Assembly (NCBI RefSeq): GCF_029714285.1
Contig: NZ_CP121663.1
Location: 868,001-932,000, forward strand
Direction of reading: 5' to 3'
DNA length: 64,000 nucleotides
Source: Rhizobium sp. CB3090
GTDB taxonomy: Bacteria; Pseudomonadota; Alphaproteobacteria; Rhizobiales; Rhizobiaceae
Position numbers and translations under genes: made by a program. Of this stretch, positions 61,386 through 64,000 are shown one piece after another. Below the pieces are notes generated by a model, which was not told the DNA's origin, ran no database searches, and was given only the letters and a program-made list of their open reading frames with translations. Positions within the stretch are counted from its first letter, which is position 1. Every line of letters starts with the position of its first letter.

Positions 61386-61781
61386 CTACCCATTCGCGCG
61401 CTTGACACAATGGTTATGAGCCAAGGTGGCGATTTCCGCCACAACGCGTTCGATATCGAGCGGCTTTGAATAAATCTCGATATCAGTGAACCGGTCGCCA
61501 AAAACGGATTTTTCATATCCGGTGGTAAATACGAACGGTATGCCTCGCTTTGAAAGCACCTCAGCCACGGGAAAGACCATTTCGCCCTTGATTCTGACGT
61601 CGAGAATGGCGCAGTCGATCTTATCGGTCGCAGCGATAAGAGACAAAGCTTGAGGAATGGTAGGCGCCGGCCCAAGAACAATAAGGTCGTGGTCGCCAAG
61701 TGAATCTGCAAGATCGAAGGCAAGCAAATACTCGTCCTCCACGACCAAAACGACTGGTTGCTCCGATGGTTGTTTACTCAT
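61386..61781 (-). CDS. Single-domain response regulator, FAT GUY type (second copy)
   Basis: A 131-aa receiver-only protein, clearly related to the preceding regulator. It has VEDEYLLAFD, phospho-acceptor D61 (CAILDVRIKG), then GEMVFPVAEVL and the motif IPFVFTTGYE. Convergent with the other receiver. Two such receivers beside one HWE kinase suggest competition or branching of phosphate flow. Confidence 0.9.
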   Translation of the reverse strand: MSKQPSEQPVVLVVEDEYLLAFDLADSLGDHDLIVLGPAPTIPQALSLIAATDKIDCAILDVRIKGEMVFPVAEVLSKRGIPFVFTTGYEKSVFGDRFTDIEIYSKPLDIERVVAEIATLAHNHCVKRANG

Positions 61782-61822
61782 GAGACATGGACGTCCTAGA
61801 TTGCTTTAACGGCGGCCCTGAT

Positions 61823-62062
61823 CTAGGCCTGACGCGCCAGCTTTCGAAGGTGCCGTTCCGCGTCGATTTCGCCCTCAATGATACGCAGGTGGCCTCTCAT
61901 CAGATCCAAGGTGATGTTGAAGGTGTCCAACAATTCTAAAGCCTGCTCACTCGAGTGACCGCCGGCCTCCAGCCTGCTGATCAGCGCCTCTTGCCTCAGA
62001 ACGCGTTTTTCACCATCGCGAACATGGCCGACTGCCATTGCAAGTTCCTCGCGTCTGCGCAT
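61823..62062 (-). CDS. Small helical hypothetical protein
   Basis: A 79-aa protein predicted to be two long helices (RREELAMAVGHVRDGEKRVL; SSEQALELLDTFNITLDLMR). This type of short coiled-coil protein is common in rhizobial stress regions. GGAGG lies 6 nt before the ATG at 62062, so I use that rather than the open frame from 62095. Function unknown. Confidence 0.75.
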   Translation of the reverse strand: MRRREELAMAVGHVRDGEKRVLRQEALISRLEAGGHSSEQALELLDTFNITLDLMRGHLRIIEGEIDAERHLRKLARQA

Positions 62063-62396
62063 GGTCGCCTCCTCAAGGAGATTTCCATGCATCATGAACT
62101 CAGTTATGGCTCAAATCCAGCAGCTTCCGCCGCATGAGTAGCAGATGCGTAATTTCCTTGGGCTCCTGGCTCAGATAATTCAATCCTCTGAGGCTCGTCG
62201 CGTCTCCTTCCTAAAATGGCGTTTATTCCTTCTGGCTGCAGATCGCCTCCGCAATGATCGAAGCGTCGGCATAAGCTCCTCTATTTCGGCCTGCAATCGA
62301 TAGTGTCGCGAAATACCCGTCACGATATTCTCTTTCACTAACTCACACGATTGTTCCGCCCCTCTCTCGAGGCCTCCACCTGCGAGGCATTTTTTA

Positions 62397-62422
62397 AACG
62401 AGTTCGATCCTCGGCTTGTTCC
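62397..62422 (-). promoter_or_regulatory. EcfG-type promoter candidate, minus strand
   Basis: GGAAC (62422-62418), 17 bp, CGTT (62400-62397). It reads leftward toward the small helical gene 335 bp away or an unannotated small RNA or peptide. Confidence 0.45.
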
Positions 62423-62455
62423 TGCTTGACGTCAGAAATCTCACCAGCCGCAGGG

Positions 62456-62480
62456 GGAACTTCCAGCGCTCTCCACCGTT
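62456..62480 (+). promoter_or_regulatory. EcfG-type promoter, perfect consensus
   Basis: GGAAC (62456-62460), N16, CGTT (62477-62480), 74 bp before the MESH1-like gene. Confidence 0.65.
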
Positions 62481-62553
62481 CAGTTTGATTATTCGAAACG
62501 TGAATCACGATGCTCAATTTTGAGAGCATTGCGGCGACCGATGAGGTATCACG

Positions 62554-62988
62554 ATGTTATCGACCGACCCGGACCACGCTATGGAAATCGCGATCAGAGC
62601 GCATGCGGGCCAGACCGATAAACTCGGCAATCCTTATGTCGAGCATTGTCGTCGCGTGGCGCTGGCGGTTTCGGGTGAGGACGAGAAGATCGTGGCATAT
62701 CTGCATGATGTCGTGGAAAAGGGTCCAGGCTGGAGCATCGATCGCCTTCGGCAGGAAGGTTTCTCCCTTTCAGTGCTCGCAGCCGTCGATGCCCTCACCA
62801 AACGGACTGACGAGGATGAGAATGCCTTTGTCCGCCGTGCGATCGCAAATGCCATCGCAAGGCCGGTAAAGAAGGCCGATCTTGAGGACAACTTATGGCA
62901 GCAGCAGCAGATCGGCGGCGATACTGGCAAGTATCGGCATGGCCTCGATATTATTAGCCGGTCGCCGCCGGCAGCCGACCTTTCGTAA
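62554..62988 (+). CDS. HD-domain hydrolase, MESH1/SpoT-hydrolase-like
   Basis: A 144-aa stand-alone HD protein. Metal ligands fit the (p)ppGpp hydrolase layout: H17 (AHAGQTDKLG), H31 (VEHCRRVA), H51-D52 (YLHDVVEKG) and D112 (KADLEDNL). It would hydrolyse (p)ppGpp or a related nucleotide, but it is shorter than most MESH1 proteins (about 180 aa), so the substrate is uncertain. GAGGT precedes the ATG at 62554. A perfect EcfG-type promoter lies upstream, suggesting stress induction. Confidence 0.82.
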   Translation: MLSTDPDHAMEIAIRAHAGQTDKLGNPYVEHCRRVALAVSGEDEKIVAYLHDVVEKGPGWSIDRLRQEGFSLSVLAAVDALTKRTDEDENAFVRRAIANAIARPVKKADLEDNLWQQQQIGGDTGKYRHGLDIISRSPPAADLS

Positions 62989-63004
62989 GCGTCGATGGGC
63001 TGCC

Positions 63005-63030
63005 GGAACATTTGTCACTCGACACGGGTT
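63005..63030 (+). promoter_or_regulatory. EcfG-type promoter candidate
   Basis: GGAAC (63005-63009), 17 bp, GGTT (63027-63030), 141 bp before the small helical gene at 63171. Confidence 0.5.
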
Positions 63031-63170
63031 AGCCTCAGCATATGCCGACGGTCGAATGGCGCGTAGCGCATAGCGCGACGGGGAAAGACTCGGCGCGACC
63101 GGGAGAGACTCTCTGAGTGCAAGCGAAGCGGACGGCCGAATCGCATGCCATTTCACGAAGGAGACACGTC

Positions 63171-63380
63171 ATGACCACGAAGGCAGACGGCGACCCGCGC
63201 CATCACACGCAAAAGATGCAGGCGCGACTGAAGGAAACGATGGACCACTTGCGCGCGGACATTGAAAAAGTCGATGAACCGCAGCTCAAGGCGATGTTCG
63301 AGACCGCCGCGGAAGTGCTCGGAGGACTGAGAAAAGCCTTCAGCGACTATGAGAAGAAGAACGAAAGCGCGTGGCGATAG
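63171..63380 (+). CDS. Small charged helical protein
   Basis: A 69-aa protein, mostly one or two amphipathic helices (QKMQARLKETMDHLRADIEK; LKAMFETAAEVLGGLRKAF). GAAGGAGACACGTC gives a strong ribosome site at the ATG at 63171, so the longer open frame from 63117 is not used. No family recognised. The EcfG-type promoter upstream suggests a stress role. Confidence 0.75.
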   Translation: MTTKADGDPRHHTQKMQARLKETMDHLRADIEKVDEPQLKAMFETAAEVLGGLRKAFSDYEKKNESAWR

Positions 63381-63488
63381 AGCGTCAGCGACCTAGACGC
63401 CGACGATCACGTCAATCCGGCAGGCCGCACCGATGCCAGACCGGCCGGTAAACGGCATAGGTCGGGACATGGATTCAGGCTCATGGCA

Positions 63489-64000
63489 TCACTTGCCAAG
63501 GCCGATTTCCGCAATCAACGGGAGATGGTCGGAAGCCAGGCTCGTCAGACGATTTCGAGGCACGGTCGTACCGAGAACGGCCAGATCGGCGCTGACGAAA
63601 ATATGATCCAGCCGCATCAGCGGATAACGCGAGGGAAAGGTCGGCCTCGCCGGCTGATTGCCGAAAAGCTGGACATCCTTCAATGTGCGGGTGGCGAGCC
63701 GATAGGCCGCTGAGACGGGAACGGCATTGAAATCCCCGCAGAGAATGGTTGAAACCAGATCCTTGCCGCTACCCGGCAGCCATGTTGGCCCGAGAAGCGC
63801 CGTCATTTGCTGCATGCGATCACGGCCCCGAAGGCCGAGATGGGTGTTGACGAGGTGCAACTGCCTGTTTCCAACCATGACTTCGACGGAAAGCGCCCCA
63901 CGCGGTTCGCCCAGCGAAGGCAAAGGCCCGGCCTTGATCGCCCTTGTCGGCAAATCCGTTATGAGCGCGTCTCCATATTGCTCGTCGGCTATCGTCAAAG
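63489..64000 (-). CDS. Endonuclease/exonuclease/phosphatase-family protein (5' end outside window)
   Basis: The reverse frame enters from the right edge and ends at 63489, giving the C-terminal 170 residues or so. EEP-fold motifs are HLVNTHLGLRGRDR, ILCGDFNAVP, LDHIFVS and SDHLPLIAEI, which carry the metal-binding and catalytic D, N and H residues. Members include nucleases and membrane-anchored phosphodiesterases. Which one this is cannot be decided without the N-terminus. Confidence 0.88.
   Translation of the reverse strand, partial: LTIADEQYGDALITDLPTRAIKAGPLPSLGEPRGALSVEVMVGNRQLHLVNTHLGLRGRDRMQQMTALLGPTWLPGSGKDLVSTILCGDFNAVPVSAAYRLATRTLKDVQLFGNQPARPTFPSRYPLMRLDHIFVSADLAVLGTTVPRNRLTSLASDHLPLIAEIGLGK

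Larger units (their letters stand above)
62063..62553. other. Gene-poor stretch with opposing stress-type promoters
   Basis: No well-supported gene. A minus-strand GTG-started frame of 52 codons (about 62180-62335, basic C-terminus) and a 63-codon frame (62338-62529) lack ribosome sites. It contains a minus-strand GGAAC-N17-CGTT (62397-62422) and a plus-strand GGAAC-N16-CGTT (62456-62480). Confidence 0.45.

Overview
This window comes from an alphaproteobacterium of the Rhizobiales, most likely a Rhizobium-like genus. The evidence is a minCDE operon with a CtrA-type box upstream, a rhizobial ectoine/5-hydroxyectoine uptake and catabolism cluster (ehu/eut/doe/enuR), an EcfG-like sigma factor with matching promoters, an HWE-type kinase, FAT GUY response regulators and several small rhizobial-type proteins. 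In relatives such as Sinorhizobium meliloti, minCDE and ehu/eut lie on a secondary replicon (chromid or megaplasmid), so this may be one too. That last point is inference. I saw no rRNA, tRNA, CRISPR array, transposase or prophage gene.

Layout. 0-11 kb is metal and envelope defence: a universal-stress-type protein cut by the window edge, a MerR regulator divergent from a Zn/Cd/Pb P1B-ATPase, and a CpxRA-like two-component system divergent from an RND efflux operon. The RND promoter and the 5' end of its adaptor gene are duplicated, and the extra copy is fused to an oxidoreductase remnant. 11-18 kb holds a FadR-type regulator, a trans-sulfuration PLP enzyme and a complete CUT1 ABC importer. 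18-20.7 kb holds a PepSY membrane protein with a small partner and an isoprenylcysteine-methyltransferase-like protein.

20.9-33.4 kb is an ectoine/hydroxyectoine locus in two arms. doeX-doeC-doeD-enuR lie on the plus strand. eutB-eutC-doeA-doeB-ehuB-ehuC-ehuD-ehuA lie on the minus strand. No eutA is present. 33.7-35.5 kb is minC-minD-minE. 35.7-43.5 kb is a signalling block: a five-gene, tightly packed partner-switching operon (HATPase-like protein, STAS-methyltransferase fusion, SpoIIE phosphatase receptor, HATPase kinase, STAS protein) flanked by an EAL-like protein and a GGDEF-EAL protein. I consider this the best candidate for an undescribed system.

44-51 kb holds small genes: KTSC, an alpha/beta hydrolase and a CGNR regulator linked by three copies of an RTAACC-N19-GGTTAY operator, a TMEM175-like channel, rpsU with small neighbours, and a DUF1236 secreted protein. 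51-64 kb looks like a general-stress-response island: an FdhF/YdeP-type oxidoreductase, an EcfG-like sigma factor, an MFS transporter, a CheB-type protein, a giant CheB-CheR-PAS-HWE kinase, two FAT GUY receivers, a MESH1-like hydrolase and a small helical protein. Several of these are preceded by GGAAC-N16/17-nGTT promoters. A partial endonuclease/exonuclease/phosphatase-family gene runs off the right edge.
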